A DNA stretch of 56,328 nucleotides from Desulfogranum marinum (GTDB lineage Bacteria; Desulfobacterota; Desulfobulbia; Desulfobulbales; Desulfobulbaceae), in assembly GCF_016918565.1 (NCBI RefSeq), contig NZ_JAFFQD010000036.1:1-56328 (forward strand), in the 5' to 3' direction. The notes under the pieces were generated by a model. It made no database searches. It had not been told where the DNA came from and saw only the letters and a program-made list of their open reading frames with translations. The position numbers and the translations under genes are program-made. Below are positions 9,144 to 18,348 of the stretch, one piece after another (position 1 is the stretch's first letter; every line of letters begins with the position of its first letter).

Positions 9144-9266
9144 CTAATCCGAAGGGGGCACTTTTTGATCTAAACCGAAAAACAGACTGTTAATTGTGCA
9201 ATCACTTTTAAAGTAATAATATCAATTGATTGAGTTCAGAGTCAAAAGGTTCATGAGACATTCGGA
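9144..9266. repeat. Family B palindromic repeat, full copy 1
   Basis: About 123 bases with inverted ends: CTAATCCGAAGGGGGCACTT on the left and TCATGAGACATTCGGACT on the right, with ACTTTTTGAT/GTCAAAAGGT inner arms and an AT-rich centre (TAATATCAATTGATTGA). It closely matches the copy at 25627-25753. It fills the space between the convergent glycosyltransferase and ftsH genes and runs over the ftsH stop codon. There is no coding capacity; size and structure suggest a MITE-like or REP-like element. Confidence 0.8.
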
Positions 9267-11083
9267 CTCACCCGTTTTAAGTCTTTGGTCAGTTCGCGCA
9301 ATTCTTCCTCAACCAGGGTTTCCTTAGTCAGAAGCTCCTGGGCGCATTTTTCAAGAATGTCTCTGTTGTTTTCAAGGAGTTCAATGGTTTTGGTGAAGGT
9401 TGCATCTATAATGGTTCGCACTGAAGTGTCGATCTGCTCCGCTGTCTGGTTGCTGCAGTTCATGCTGGTCCCCAAATGCCCCTGCTGATCAAGATAGGTT
9501 TGTTTACTCTCCTCGTACACCACATGTCCAAGAGTTTCGTCCATGCCGTATTTGGTGACCATGCTGCGGGCAATATCTGTTACCCGCTGAAGGTCATCGG
9601 AAGCACCGGTGGAAAGATGATGAAATACGATCTGTTCTGCTGCTCTCCCGCCAAGAAGGACAGAGATTTTGTATTCCAGTTCTTCTTTGGTCATTAAAAA
9701 ACGATCTTCGGTGGGACGTTGTAGAGTGTAGCCTAATGCGCCTATACCCCTTGGAATGATAGAGATTTTATGAACAGGGTCCATGTCTGGTAAGGCCAAG
9801 GCTGCAAGGGCATGGCCAACTTCGTGGTAGGCGACGATTTTCCGCTCTTTTGGGTTGAGCAGTCGGTTTTTCTTTTCAAGGCCTGCTACTATTCGTTCAA
9901 TGGCCTGGGTAAAATCGACCATGCATACATCTTCAGCATGGCGTCTTGTGGCAAGCAAGGCAGCTTCATTGACAAGGTTGGCAAGGTCTGCTCCTGAGAA
10001 GCCGGTTGTCAGGTCTGCAATCTGCCCGGCATCCACATCTTTGGCTAACTGGATTTTTTTCATGTGCACATTCAGGATGGCTACTCGGCCTGTTTTGTCA
10101 GGCCGGTCGACCAGGACTTGACGATCAAAACGTCCGGCACGAAGTAATGCCTGGTCAAGCACTTCGGGCCTGTTGGTAGCAGCCAGCAAAACGACTCCGC
10201 TGGTTGGGTCAAACCCGTCAAGTTCCACCAGCAACTGGTTTAAGGTCTGCTCCCTTTCATCATTGCCGCCCATGCCTGCAGCCGTTCTGGATCTACCAAG
10301 AGCATCCAGCTCATCTATAAAGATGATCGCCGGTGCCGATTTTCTGGCCTGTTCAAACAGATCGCGGACGCGTGCTGCTCCAACTCCAACAAACATCTCC
10401 ACAAACTCGGAGCCACTGATGGAAAAAAAAGGAACACTAGCCTCCCCGGCAACAGCGCGCGCAAGAAGCGTTTTTCCTGTACCCGGAGGGCCAACCAGCA
10501 AGATGCCTTTGGGCATTCGGGCCCCAAGTTTGCCGTAATCAGCCGGTGCTTTGAGAAAGTTGATAATTTCTTCAAGCTCTTCTTTGCTCTCCTCTACCCC
10601 TGCAACATCTTCAAAGGTGACCCCTGTTTCCTGCTCAACATAGATCTTGGCCTTTGATTTACCAATGTTCATAAAGCCGCCACCCATGCCTTGTTTCTCA
10701 GCAAATTTGCGCATGATAAAGAGCCAGATGCCTACAAAAACAAGGGCAGGGACAATCCAGGAGAGCAGGGTCACGAGCACTTTACTTTCGTTAACCTGCG
10801 TGTAAGGAACTTGGTATTTGGAAAGGTGCTCTGCAAGGCGAGGGTCGACTCGGTTGGCGACAACGATTTTTTTACCGTGTTCGTCAGGTTCGTAGAGTTG
10901 ACCGGTTATAAATTTCTCGCGGACAGTCAGTTCGGCAACCTTCCCCTGTTCGAGCAGCGTTTCCAGTTCACTGTAAGGAACCGGCTGTATGGTTTGTTGT
11001 TGGACCCAGAGTTCGTGAAGAAGAAGAATGCCGAAAACAGCAATGATGGTGTAAACAAAATTAAATTTGTGTTTATTATCCAT
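9251..11083 (-). CDS. ftsH: ATP-dependent zinc metalloprotease FtsH (610 aa)
   Basis: Inner-membrane AAA+ protease that degrades misfolded membrane proteins and regulatory substrates. Two membrane helices lie near residues 8-26 and 103-123 with a periplasmic segment between them. Walker A GPPGTGKT is near 198-205, Walker [10 protein letters not shown] near 253-261, the second region of homology (ATNRPEVLD...GRFDR) follows, and the zinc site HEVGH is near 420-424 (Val in place of the more common Ala). Length is typical. The last codons and the TGA stop lie inside the end of a family B repeat, so the C-terminus PNVS is set by the repeat. The divergent small membrane protein gene starts 162 bases upstream. 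Confidence 0.95.
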   Translation of the reverse strand: MDNKHKFNFVYTIIAVFGILLLHELWVQQQTIQPVPYSELETLLEQGKVAELTVREKFITGQLYEPDEHGKKIVVANRVDPRLAEHLSKYQVPYTQVNESKVLVTLLSWIVPALVFVGIWLFIMRKFAEKQGMGGGFMNIGKSKAKIYVEQETGVTFEDVAGVEESKEELEEIINFLKAPADYGKLGARMPKGILLVGPPGTGKTLLARAVAGEASVPFFSISGSEFVEMFVGVGAARVRDLFEQARKSAPAIIFIDELDALGRSRTAAGMGGNDEREQTLNQLLVELDGFDPTSGVVLLAATNRPEVLDQALLRAGRFDRQVLVDRPDKTGRVAILNVHMKKIQLAKDVDAGQIADLTTGFSGADLANLVNEAALLATRRHAEDVCMVDFTQAIERIVAGLEKKNRLLNPKERKIVAYHEVGHALAALALPDMDPVHKISIIPRGIGALGYTLQRPTEDRFLMTKEELEYKISVLLGGRAAEQIVFHHLSTGASDDLQRVTDIARSMVTKYGMDETLGHVVYEESKQTYLDQQGHLGTSMNCSNQTAEQIDTSVRTIIDATFTKTIELLENNRDILEKCAQELLTKETLVEEELRELTKDLKRVSPNVS

Positions 11084-11245
11084 GGTAAGCTATCCTGTAG
11101 CAGAAAGGGATGCGCTCTACAGCGTATGTTTTCTCTGCAGTTTTAAAGATAAAGTGGCAAACTGTCATGACGTGCGCTATATGAAAAGCTGCCATCAATA
11201 AAAAGTTTAAAAAATCTACGCAGACACACAACTAGGGAGAGGTGT

Positions 11246-11413
11246 ATGGATCAATTTACACGCTACATGGAAAGTATTAATGCCTATATTGAAAACCCAT
11301 TTGGCATGGTCACGGTCTGCACTGCTCCCATTATTGTCTACTTTGTGTTCAAATTGTACATAAAACCTTTGTTTCAGAAGAAAGAGCAATCTCCTGAAAC
11401 AAAGAGAGAATAA
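11246..11413 (+). CDS. Small membrane protein, 55 aa
   Basis: A short reading frame with a good ribosome site (GGGAGAGG, five bases before ATG). The predicted protein begins MDQFTRYMESINAY, has one hydrophobic segment at about residues 19-38 (MVTVCTAPIIVYFVFKLY) and a charged tail ending in KRE. It should be a single-pass inner-membrane protein. It is divergent from ftsH, which degrades or is tuned by small membrane proteins in other bacteria, but a link here is only suggested by position. I do not recognise the family. Confidence 0.55.
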   Translation: MDQFTRYMESINAYIENPFGMVTVCTAPIIVYFVFKLYIKPLFQKKEQSPETKRE

Positions 11414-11432
11414 AGGCGGAAAGTACCGTTGG

Positions 11433-11939
11433 CTAGTTATCCATATGGGTCTCGTCCAGTTCTCTATACAGCGCAAGTATGCCTGAGCGGGTAAGCTTTT
11501 TGATACCCAAGGGGCGCAATATTTTTATCATGGCATCAATTTTTCCTTCAGTGCCGGTCACCTCTACAATATAAGAATCAGTGCCGGCACTTACCACTTT
11601 GGCGTCAAAGATTTCAACAGTCTGCACCAGCTCTGTTCTGTTTTTTGGAGTGACGGCAACACTTATCAACGCCATTTCTCTTCTTACCGCTTCGTCATGG
11701 GTCATGTCGCGGAGCTTGATGACATCAATAAGGCGGTTGAGCTGCTTCATAATCTCGTCAAGCTGGGGCGGGGTTGCATTGGTTTTAATGGTTATCCTGG
11801 ATACCGCCGGATCATGGGTCGGTGCTCCGCAGATACTCTGGATGTTGTAGCCCCTTCCTGAAAATAATCCTGTTATTCGGGCAGTTACAGACGGCTTGTT
11901 GGCTACCAGCATCGTTAATATATAGGATTGTTCTTCCAT
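11433..11939 (-). CDS. ilvN: Acetolactate synthase small (regulatory) subunit (168 aa)
   Basis: Regulatory subunit of acetohydroxyacid synthase, first step of branched-chain amino acid synthesis; it confers valine feedback. The N-terminal ACT domain (residues 1-80) begins with YILTMLVANKPSVTARITGLFSGRGYNI, a hallmark of IlvN/IlvH. The C-terminal ALS_ss domain follows to about 160. It lies 225 bases downstream of the large-subunit gene on the same strand, in the usual order. Length is normal for the long form. GAGG lies ten bases before the ATG. Confidence 0.9.
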   Translation of the reverse strand: MEEQSYILTMLVANKPSVTARITGLFSGRGYNIQSICGAPTHDPAVSRITIKTNATPPQLDEIMKQLNRLIDVIKLRDMTHDEAVRREMALISVAVTPKNRTELVQTVEIFDAKVVSAGTDSYIVEVTGTEGKIDAMIKILRPLGIKKLTRSGILALYRELDETHMDN

Positions 11940-12164
11940 ACATGCCTCGTTTGTGGTTGTTGCGCTTTATTAAATGCTCTTGCTTGATGGACGTAATAAA
12001 ATCCCATCGCACTCTTCAAAATGACGAAATAAAAATACAAATATAGCAGGAGTGAAATTTTTTATGGTGTAAAGGCATATGTTTGATATGTCGAGTACCA
12101 TCAAAAATACCACGGCGCCGCAGGTAGAAGTTATTATGACGCCATCATTGCTGAATAAGAGGCG

Positions 12165-13871
12165 CTACACATCTTCCATATACGGCCCCAGGATCATGTC
12201 CTGGTAACCTGATCCAGCATGAATGCGCGGGTATAAAACTTCATCCTCGTCACAGACAACCTCAAGAAATGCCGGCCCTGTGGCGGCCATAAATTCTGCC
12301 AGGCCTGCTTTGAGCTCATCTCGCTCTGTAATGCGTTGCTGGAAGGCAAAACCGAGCTCTTTGGCTACATTGGCATAATTGACTGTAGAATGTTTCAGTG
12401 TTCCCACGTAATCCCCAGCATAAAGAAAGTCCTGAATATTTCTTACCATACCGTCGCCGTGGTTATTGAGCAATAATACTTTTATGGGGATTTGGTTTCT
12501 GCCGATGGTAAATAATTCTCCGAGGTTCATGAGGAGGCTGCCGTCCCCATCAATCGCAATAACTGTAGACTGCGGGGCAGCATAATATGCACCGATTGCT
12601 GAAGGCAGGGAAAAACCCATGGGGCCGAAACCGCCGGCAGTTAAAAAAGATTTTGGCTTAAACATGGTCAGGTACTGGGCGGCAAGCATCTGATGGTTGC
12701 CGACTCCGGTCGTGACTTTCGTCTCGTCGGTGATAAAATGTGCAAGACGGTCCATGACTTCCGCCTGCTGAATGGCTTTGGCCCGGCGGTTATAGTTGAG
12801 CGGGTATTGCTGCTTGAGTCCTTTTATATGTTCCTGCCATGGAGCAATGTCCAGTTGGATGTCGTGTTTGACGGCATAATCGAGAAGGTCTTCAATGACT
12901 CTTTCTGCATCGCCGATAAAAGAGAATTTTGGTTCCCGGGTAAAGCGGACTTCCTGTACTTTTTCAGGGTTAATATCGAAGTAAGCTATATCAGCATCCA
13001 GTCCGGATTCCCCTACCTTCTGGTTTACCCTGTCGTCCCAGCGAATACCAAAAGCAACAAAGAGATCGGTTTCCTGGATTGCTTTATTTGCAGCAGGAAC
13101 TCCGAACATGCCAAGCATGCCGACCGACCAGAATTGGGTTTCATCAAGGATACCCTTTCCCATAAGGCTGTTGATGGAAGGGACGGCAAAGCGGCGGTTG
13201 AATGCACGAATTTGATCACTGGCTGCCTGTGAGTTGAGGCCGCCGCCAACATACAGCAAGGGCTTTTTCGCACTTTTAAGCAGTTCAAAAAATTGTCGGC
13301 ACTGGTTTTTACCTAAGTGGTGCTCTTCGTCGTATTTGTGGGCGAACTTTTCACTGGCAATGCCCTGGTACTCGCCCTCTGTTTTTTGAATGTCATAAGG
13401 AAAATCGATCACTACCGGTCCAGGCTTACCGGATTTCGCATAAAAGTAGGCGTCTTTGACGACTTCTTCTATTTTGTGCATCTCATTAACCAGTATGACC
13501 TTTTTAGCGGCATCTTCGAAAACACTTTTTACATTAATATGTTGAAACTCATCGGTATCCATTTTTGTCTGGGCAACCTGTCCGGCAAAAACCAGCATGG
13601 GGATGGAGTCAGCGTGGGCATCAGCAACAGCTGTGAGAGTGTTGGTAATTGCCGGTCCTGAAGTAACCACCGCAATACCGACTTTGTCACCGGCTCTGGA
13701 GTAGCCTCCAGCTGCAAAAGCGGACGATTGTTCGTTTGAGCTGACGGTAATTTTTATGGGTGTGGAGCCGATGGCGTGGAATACGGGTAAAATAGTTGCT
13801 CCGGAAAAACCAAAAATTCTATCAACTCCCAGGTCAAGCAGACTCTTGGCCAGGATTTCTGCGTTGTTCAT
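12165..13871 (-). CDS. ilvB: Acetolactate synthase large subunit-like ThDP enzyme (568 aa)
   Basis: Thiamine diphosphate enzyme predicted to condense pyruvate units to acetolactate (or pyruvate plus 2-oxobutyrate). The N-terminal PYR domain contains the catalytic Glu in SSNEQSSAFAAGG. The middle domain spans about 190-330. The C-terminal PP domain has the ThDP motif GDGSLLMN...LLLNNHGDGM. Pairing with ilvN supports the assignment. It differs from the usual IlvB in several conserved places: SGPAITN instead of SGPGATN, TDEFQH instead of TDAFQE, and NNHGDGMVRNIQDFLY near the C-terminal motif. It is therefore a divergent branch, and another 2-oxoacid reaction cannot be excluded. Confidence 0.8.
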   Translation of the reverse strand: MNNAEILAKSLLDLGVDRIFGFSGATILPVFHAIGSTPIKITVSSNEQSSAFAAGGYSRAGDKVGIAVVTSGPAITNTLTAVADAHADSIPMLVFAGQVAQTKMDTDEFQHINVKSVFEDAAKKVILVNEMHKIEEVVKDAYFYAKSGKPGPVVIDFPYDIQKTEGEYQGIASEKFAHKYDEEHHLGKNQCRQFFELLKSAKKPLLYVGGGLNSQAASDQIRAFNRRFAVPSINSLMGKGILDETQFWSVGMLGMFGVPAANKAIQETDLFVAFGIRWDDRVNQKVGESGLDADIAYFDINPEKVQEVRFTREPKFSFIGDAERVIEDLLDYAVKHDIQLDIAPWQEHIKGLKQQYPLNYNRRAKAIQQAEVMDRLAHFITDETKVTTGVGNHQMLAAQYLTMFKPKSFLTAGGFGPMGFSLPSAIGAYYAAPQSTVIAIDGDGSLLMNLGELFTIGRNQIPIKVLLLNNHGDGMVRNIQDFLYAGDYVGTLKHSTVNYANVAKELGFAFQQRITERDELKAGLAEFMAATGPAFLEVVCDEDEVLYPRIHAGSGYQDMILGPYMEDV

Positions 13872-14718
13872 CTGTCAATCCTCATCATTTGATTCGTAAT
13901 CTCTGAAAAAATATTTCTGTTTCGGTGTCTTGAATTTATGGGTGTCTCTATGGGATATTTGTCTTTGGATATATCAAGTGGAATTACGGCGAAATGTACT
14001 TGTCGTGCTCATTTGGTCGTTCACGGATAGTATCGTTAAAACAGAAGGTTGTGTTGTTTTTTTTCGTCGAACGGGGATGCTCCTGTTCGATAGAGAAAAT
14101 TTCCCTTTTTTGAAGCTGCGGTGTCGGCGATGTTTGTAATGAGTTGAGTTGTACTGCGTTGCACTTTTCTCTCCACGGCACATGAAAAAAGGGTCTCGTA
14201 AAAGTGATAATATATCACCTGAATCCTGCAATTGCCAAGTTTGCCGAAGGTGCGAGGCTGCGTACACGTAGACGTAATGTAGTACTTCAAGTGTGCGCAA
14301 ACAAGGCAGATTCGGTAAAATCGGACATGCAAGATTTAGGTATCAGGCTAAAACAAGCAAACGTGACCACTTACAATTAACACACCGTCAAGGGGAGGTA
14401 AAGAGGAAGGAAAAAAGGAGTATTGTTGCTGGAGGTGGCGAGTCGATGGAGAGTTCTTTTAACCCATCGTAAACCTCTTTGCGGAGTCCGTAAAAGTTAT
14501 ACGTATTTTAAGCAAAAAAGTATGGGGAAGCCCCACCAAAAAATAATTTTGCTGAGGCGTGAGGAGGTTTATTTGACAAGGTCAAGCAGCAGGTCACCAA
14601 GTTAAACCGCTACTCGATTCTTTGATCACAAAAGTCATTCAGAACAGATTAAAGAGCTCCAGCCCATTCAATGGTAATAGTTGATAAAGAAACGGCGGAC
14701 GTTCGAAATAGCTGCCGG
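13872..14718. other. 847-base intergenic stretch between ilvB and the PLP decarboxylase gene
   Basis: Separates the ilvB start from the end of the four-gene accessory operon. I see no gene with both a start context and protein-like composition. A short inverted repeat (TCGAAC arms) lies near 14070-14095, and a family D repeat fills 14219-14346. I looked for an ilv attenuator leader rich in Ile, Val or Leu codons upstream of ilvB and did not find one. Confidence 0.5.
14219..14346. repeat. Family D palindromic repeat
   Basis: About 128 bases with imperfect inverted ends (CCTGAATCCTGCA on the left, TGCAAGATTTAGGTATCAGG on the right) and an inner pair GCGTACAC / GTGTGCGC. A matching right-end fragment lies near 108-133. 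No coding capacity. MITE-like by size and structure. Confidence 0.55.
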
Positions 14719-16035
14719 CTAAACAACAACAACCTCCGGTAATGGTTTGATGAAATTTTGCATGAGGCTATAAGTATAAGCCCCCTGGGTCGGTATCAAC
14801 AGGATATCTCCGATCTCGATTCCTTCACCCCAGTATGAGTATCCCCAGGCATCATGGGGCGTGCAGAGAGAACCTAAAACATTGCAGGGTTTTTCCGACA
14901 ACGCAGGTCTGCTGAGATTGAGAACCGGGAAGTAGTCCGTCTCAAAACGCTCCCAGCCAACCGCATTGGTTCCCGCATCGGTAATCACTACATTGTCACT
15001 TTTTTTATCAATCACAGTCATCAGGAGATGCATGGCATCGTTACAAAGCCAGCGACCTGGTTCAAAACAGATGCGGCAGTCAGGTATAAGTGGAAAGATA
15101 TGGTTTTTTATGGCCCAACCCAAGTGCCCTGCAAAATCCTCTATTGAACAGGCGCTTTGAAAGTAGTGGTTATTGTCATTTTCCGGGCTTAATTCCATCG
15201 CCTTTCTGAGCAATCCTGCCTTTGTTGCTGCAGGCTGAAGCCATTCCCCCTGTTCAGGCCAATATCCGCCGCCGACGTCAATAAATGTTATTCGGCGAAG
15301 ATCTTCATCTGTGAATTGCGCTAAAACTTTTTTCAGAAGGAGGATAAAATCGAGCTGCGCCTGGGCATTAAGGTTCCAACTTGTATGGAACTGAAGTCCT
15401 TGGAAATGTATATATGGAAAGCACTTGACCTCTTTCATAAAGCGAGCCAATGTTTCCGGAGGAATGCCGAATTTACGCCATAGCCCATCAACCCTGGTGG
15501 TAAGTCTCACTCCGACCCGTATATCTTGCTGCCGGGAACAGGCTATCTCTCCAAGGATTTGCAACTCATGGAAGCTGTCAATGAGCACCGTGACTCGTTC
15601 AGAGGCGGTAACAGCCATTTCCAGTTCTGCTCTGGTTTTTCCGGGCCCACTGAAAATGATACTTTGCGTATCCAGCCCAAGTGCCATTTTCAGTTCAAGA
15701 CCGCTCGACACATCAAGCCCAAATCCTGTTGTGGTAAGCACTCGGGCAACCTCAGGATAGTTGTTACTTTTGACCGCATAATAAAAAACGGTATTTTTAA
15801 AATGTTTCTGAAATGCTACCTGAAATCGCTCTGAACGCCGGCGCAGTACCTCTGGCTCAAAAAGATAGAGTGGCGTCTCCTGCTTTTCAAAAGGTGCAAG
15901 AAATTCATCCCGACGCAAAAAAAAAGGTTCAACAAAACCTCGGAGAACCGAATCTGACAGAAGTGGGGTCTGTTCATGCAAAAGAGCCTCTACTCTTTCC
16001 GGACTATATCCTTGTTGCGAATCAATTGTCGGCAT
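14719..16035 (-). CDS. Fold-III PLP-dependent decarboxylase, DAPDC/ODC-like (438 aa)
   Basis: Alanine-racemase-fold (type III) PLP enzyme related to diaminopimelate, ornithine, arginine and carboxynorspermidine decarboxylases. The PLP lysine lies in YYAVKSNN (Lys89). The phosphate-binding glycines are in FIDVGGGYWPEQG, and the second active-site blocks are FEPGRWL and CTPHDAWGYSYWGEG near the C-terminus, followed by GAYTYSLMQNF. It lacks features that would identify a precise substrate. The start at 16035 is chosen because GTGGAG lies eight bases upstream; it overlaps the ATP-grasp gene by 14 bases. It is the last gene of the operon. In this setting it probably removes a carboxylate from an intermediate rather than making lysine; a housekeeping lysA elsewhere cannot be checked here. 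Confidence 0.85.
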   Translation of the reverse strand: MPTIDSQQGYSPERVEALLHEQTPLLSDSVLRGFVEPFFLRRDEFLAPFEKQETPLYLFEPEVLRRRSERFQVAFQKHFKNTVFYYAVKSNNYPEVARVLTTTGFGLDVSSGLELKMALGLDTQSIIFSGPGKTRAELEMAVTASERVTVLIDSFHELQILGEIACSRQQDIRVGVRLTTRVDGLWRKFGIPPETLARFMKEVKCFPYIHFQGLQFHTSWNLNAQAQLDFILLLKKVLAQFTDEDLRRITFIDVGGGYWPEQGEWLQPAATKAGLLRKAMELSPENDNNHYFQSACSIEDFAGHLGWAIKNHIFPLIPDCRICFEPGRWLCNDAMHLLMTVIDKKSDNVVITDAGTNAVGWERFETDYFPVLNLSRPALSEKPCNVLGSLCTPHDAWGYSYWGEGIEIGDILLIPTQGAYTYSLMQNFIKPLPEVVVV

Positions 16036-17386
16036 TGTACATCTCCACTTCAAGTAGGCACCTCAGTTCACGGCACTGCTGCTCAACAGGTAGCCCCGGA
16101 GCGGGTTGAAAGAGGATGTAGCCGAGGTACCAGGAATCATAATCAGAAGGTGGCATGGTAATCCGATGACCAGCCTCTCCGACCAGGTTTATTTCACGTG
16201 TGCGAGGATCCAGAGAGAGGCGATCAGTCTTTATTTTCGCAACCTCTCCGCTCCTTTCTGCATGAAGCCGTAATGCAACTAGCTCTTTACCTGATACACA
16301 GGTAACAGGAGATGCTGCCGTCCGATTTCCGGCAAACTCAACGAAATAACTTAATACATCAAACCCAGCTGCTTTATGAAGAAGAAAGGGGATGCAGTCT
16401 CCACCAGGTCGAGGTGTCATTTCCAGCAATAAAATTTTATCGTGGTCAACAATGAAATCCACCATACAGATGACATCGGAAAGTCCCAGTGCTTCGGCAC
16501 CCAGTTTGAAAATGAGGGACAGCTGTTCCTGATTAATGCCGGCTCGCTGCCAGTCTGTTATGATGTAGCCGTTGATTGTTCCAAAAGGTTTTTCAGTGTA
16601 CTTCAATTTCCTGGTGAGCCGCAAAATTTCTATTCGCCCCCTCTTGATGGTAAAATCACAGCTAAACTCATTACCGGCAACAAACTCTTCAGCTACAAAA
16701 CTGGTAGTTGCATGACTGTAAAGCGGCATTTCTTTTCTCTCCGCGAGGCCATCCAGTATCATATGCGTTGCCCTTTCACACTCTTTGCGGCTCGAACAAA
16801 GGAAAACCAGTTCACTCCCGCTCCCGCTTAACGGTTTTACCACAACAGGACCACCGACTTCCTGCCAAAAGTCCATAACGTCTTCGGCTGACAGGGCAAG
16901 TTTATGGTGAGGACAAGGGATCCCTTTCGCCTGCCAGATAGTTTTTGTGACGAACTTGTCCCGGCAGAGACGGATACTGTCAGGAGGAGGATAGGATAAG
17001 GATAACTCCCTTGCCAGTAGAGCGGCGAGCTCCATAGACTCGCAATCAAAACTGACAACACCCTCCAGCGAAATGTCCCAACGATCTAGATGTACACGTA
17101 TTTTCTGCAAAATAAGCGCTACATCCTCTTCAAGGTCGCAGACTATCTCCTCATACTCCAATGGCCTGGATTCACCGGCCTTGTCTCTTTCCGATTGATC
17201 GGTCAGGTAAAGAACACGACCTGGATTCGACTTTCGGAGCAAATCAACATAATCAGAGGTTGTACCGACCACCAATACCTTAGATCCACCAGTCTCACAC
17301 TGAAGTCGCCGATGCTCCCTCTGTAAAAAAAGATTTTTGGTGGATGAAGGAAAATCCAGTGTACATGGAGTGGAATTAATGCTCAT
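16022..17386 (-). CDS. ATP-grasp carboxylate-amine ligase (454 aa)
   Basis: ATP-grasp superfamily ligase expected to activate a carboxylate as acyl phosphate and join it to an amine. The N-terminal third (to about 135) is a pre-ATP-grasp domain. The ATP-binding core runs from about RDKFVTKTIWQAKGIPCP to the metal-binding block LLLEMTPRPGGD, with VVVKPLSGSGS as the nucleotide loop. About 100 residues of a C-terminal domain follow. The E-x-x-P-R-P-G-G ending resembles the amino-acid ligase and PurT/carbamoyl-phosphate-like group. The start overlaps the acyltransferase gene by 11 bases and the end overlaps the decarboxylase gene, so the operon is compact. The substrates are not known. Confidence 0.85.
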   Translation of the reverse strand: MSINSTPCTLDFPSSTKNLFLQREHRRLQCETGGSKVLVVGTTSDYVDLLRKSNPGRVLYLTDQSERDKAGESRPLEYEEIVCDLEEDVALILQKIRVHLDRWDISLEGVVSFDCESMELAALLARELSLSYPPPDSIRLCRDKFVTKTIWQAKGIPCPHHKLALSAEDVMDFWQEVGGPVVVKPLSGSGSELVFLCSSRKECERATHMILDGLAERKEMPLYSHATTSFVAEEFVAGNEFSCDFTIKRGRIEILRLTRKLKYTEKPFGTINGYIITDWQRAGINQEQLSLIFKLGAEALGLSDVICMVDFIVDHDKILLLEMTPRPGGDCIPFLLHKAAGFDVLSYFVEFAGNRTAASPVTCVSGKELVALRLHAERSGEVAKIKTDRLSLDPRTREINLVGEAGHRITMPPSDYDSWYLGYILFQPAPGLPVEQQCRELRCLLEVEMYNADN

Positions 17387-18347
17387 GAGTCACTTGGGCC
17401 ATCCTGCATTCAGCTTCTGAAGAGAGTATAGACCCAGACTTCCGATAAATTTCATAAAGGGGGCGGCTCGAAAGGTGAAAGCGCCTCTTCCAGCCAAAAT
17501 CTCCACAAAGAAAATCAACAACCTGCATCCGCTTCCGGCATGCCCATTCCAGATGGTGCATATTGATCATTTTAGCCACCCCCTGGAACTCTGCATTGGT
17601 GCCACCTGCCAAAATTGTATATCCTCTATTCCAGATCGTGCCGATATCTACCGCCGCAATCTCCCCGCCAAGTAAGACCGTGGTAGTCCGTAAAAGATTA
17701 TTATCAAAGAGCCATGCGACAAGTTTTTCATAGGAGGCAAGGAATCCAGGGTCATTGAAATAGGACAACTCACCAAAAGATTCCAGGTTCCGTTGAAACA
17801 TCCAATCAATGTCGGCACAATGATCATAACGATATGCGACACCACCACTTTGCAGACGAGCGATCTCCCTGCCTAGATTTTTTCTCGATTTACCGGAAAA
17901 TTCGAGCATATACTTATCAAAAGAATAGTCATAACCGCCCGGAAAAAAGAGATAACCAACCTCATCCACCGCCAAGGGAAAGCTTCCCTCCGGCATGCAG
18001 TCAGGTGTGAGATAACGCAAATGAAGTGGACCTGGTATACTTTCGAGCATGGCATCAAGCACCTGCCTGGATGCAGCCGGCATTTTATTTTGTTCCAGCC
18101 AGGTCTTTCCCTGCCAGATCTCACCGGGGAAATGTCCGTAACTTCCGCTTTCTTCAATCCAACTAAGAGCCAGCATCCCTTTCACTTCACCGAATTCTTC
18201 AGCAACAACAAAGTAAGGTTTGTTATTAAAACATGCAGCAAAGCTTGCCCGGACTTCCCACAGATCAAAAATGCAGAGTTTCGGCCAGGTCTTGGTCCAA
18301 ATTCGTGCGCATTCGTCGAAATCTTCACACGAGCTGATCTTCAACAT
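17376..18347 (-). CDS. BioF2/FemAB-like GNAT acyltransferase (323 aa)
   Basis: Protein of the tandem-GNAT type related to BioF2-like (CelD) acetyltransferases and FemAB/FemX aminoacyltransferases. The C-terminal GNAT half contains the characteristic block VVDFLCGDFGWKRRF near residue 285, and the middle contains KSRKNLGREIARL, where this family starts its second domain. Members transfer an acyl or aminoacyl group to an amine. The ATG follows the stop of the AdoMetDC-like gene by a single base, showing tight coupling. Donor and acceptor are unknown; with an ATP-grasp ligase and two decarboxylase-type enzymes next door, the acceptor is plausibly a diamine or amino-acid derivative made by the same operon. 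Confidence 0.75.
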   Translation of the reverse strand: MLKISSCEDFDECARIWTKTWPKLCIFDLWEVRASFAACFNNKPYFVVAEEFGEVKGMLALSWIEESGSYGHFPGEIWQGKTWLEQNKMPAASRQVLDAMLESIPGPLHLRYLTPDCMPEGSFPLAVDEVGYLFFPGGYDYSFDKYMLEFSGKSRKNLGREIARLQSGGVAYRYDHCADIDWMFQRNLESFGELSYFNDPGFLASYEKLVAWLFDNNLLRTTTVLLGGEIAAVDIGTIWNRGYTILAGGTNAEFQGVAKMINMHHLEWACRKRMQVVDFLCGDFGWKRRFHLSSRPLYEIYRKSGSILSSEAECRMAQVTHEH

Positions 18348-18348
18348 A

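Noticed and set aside
13872-14718. ilv leader peptide and attenuator
   Set aside because: No short frame rich in Ile, Val or Leu codons with a following terminator was found upstream of ilvB.
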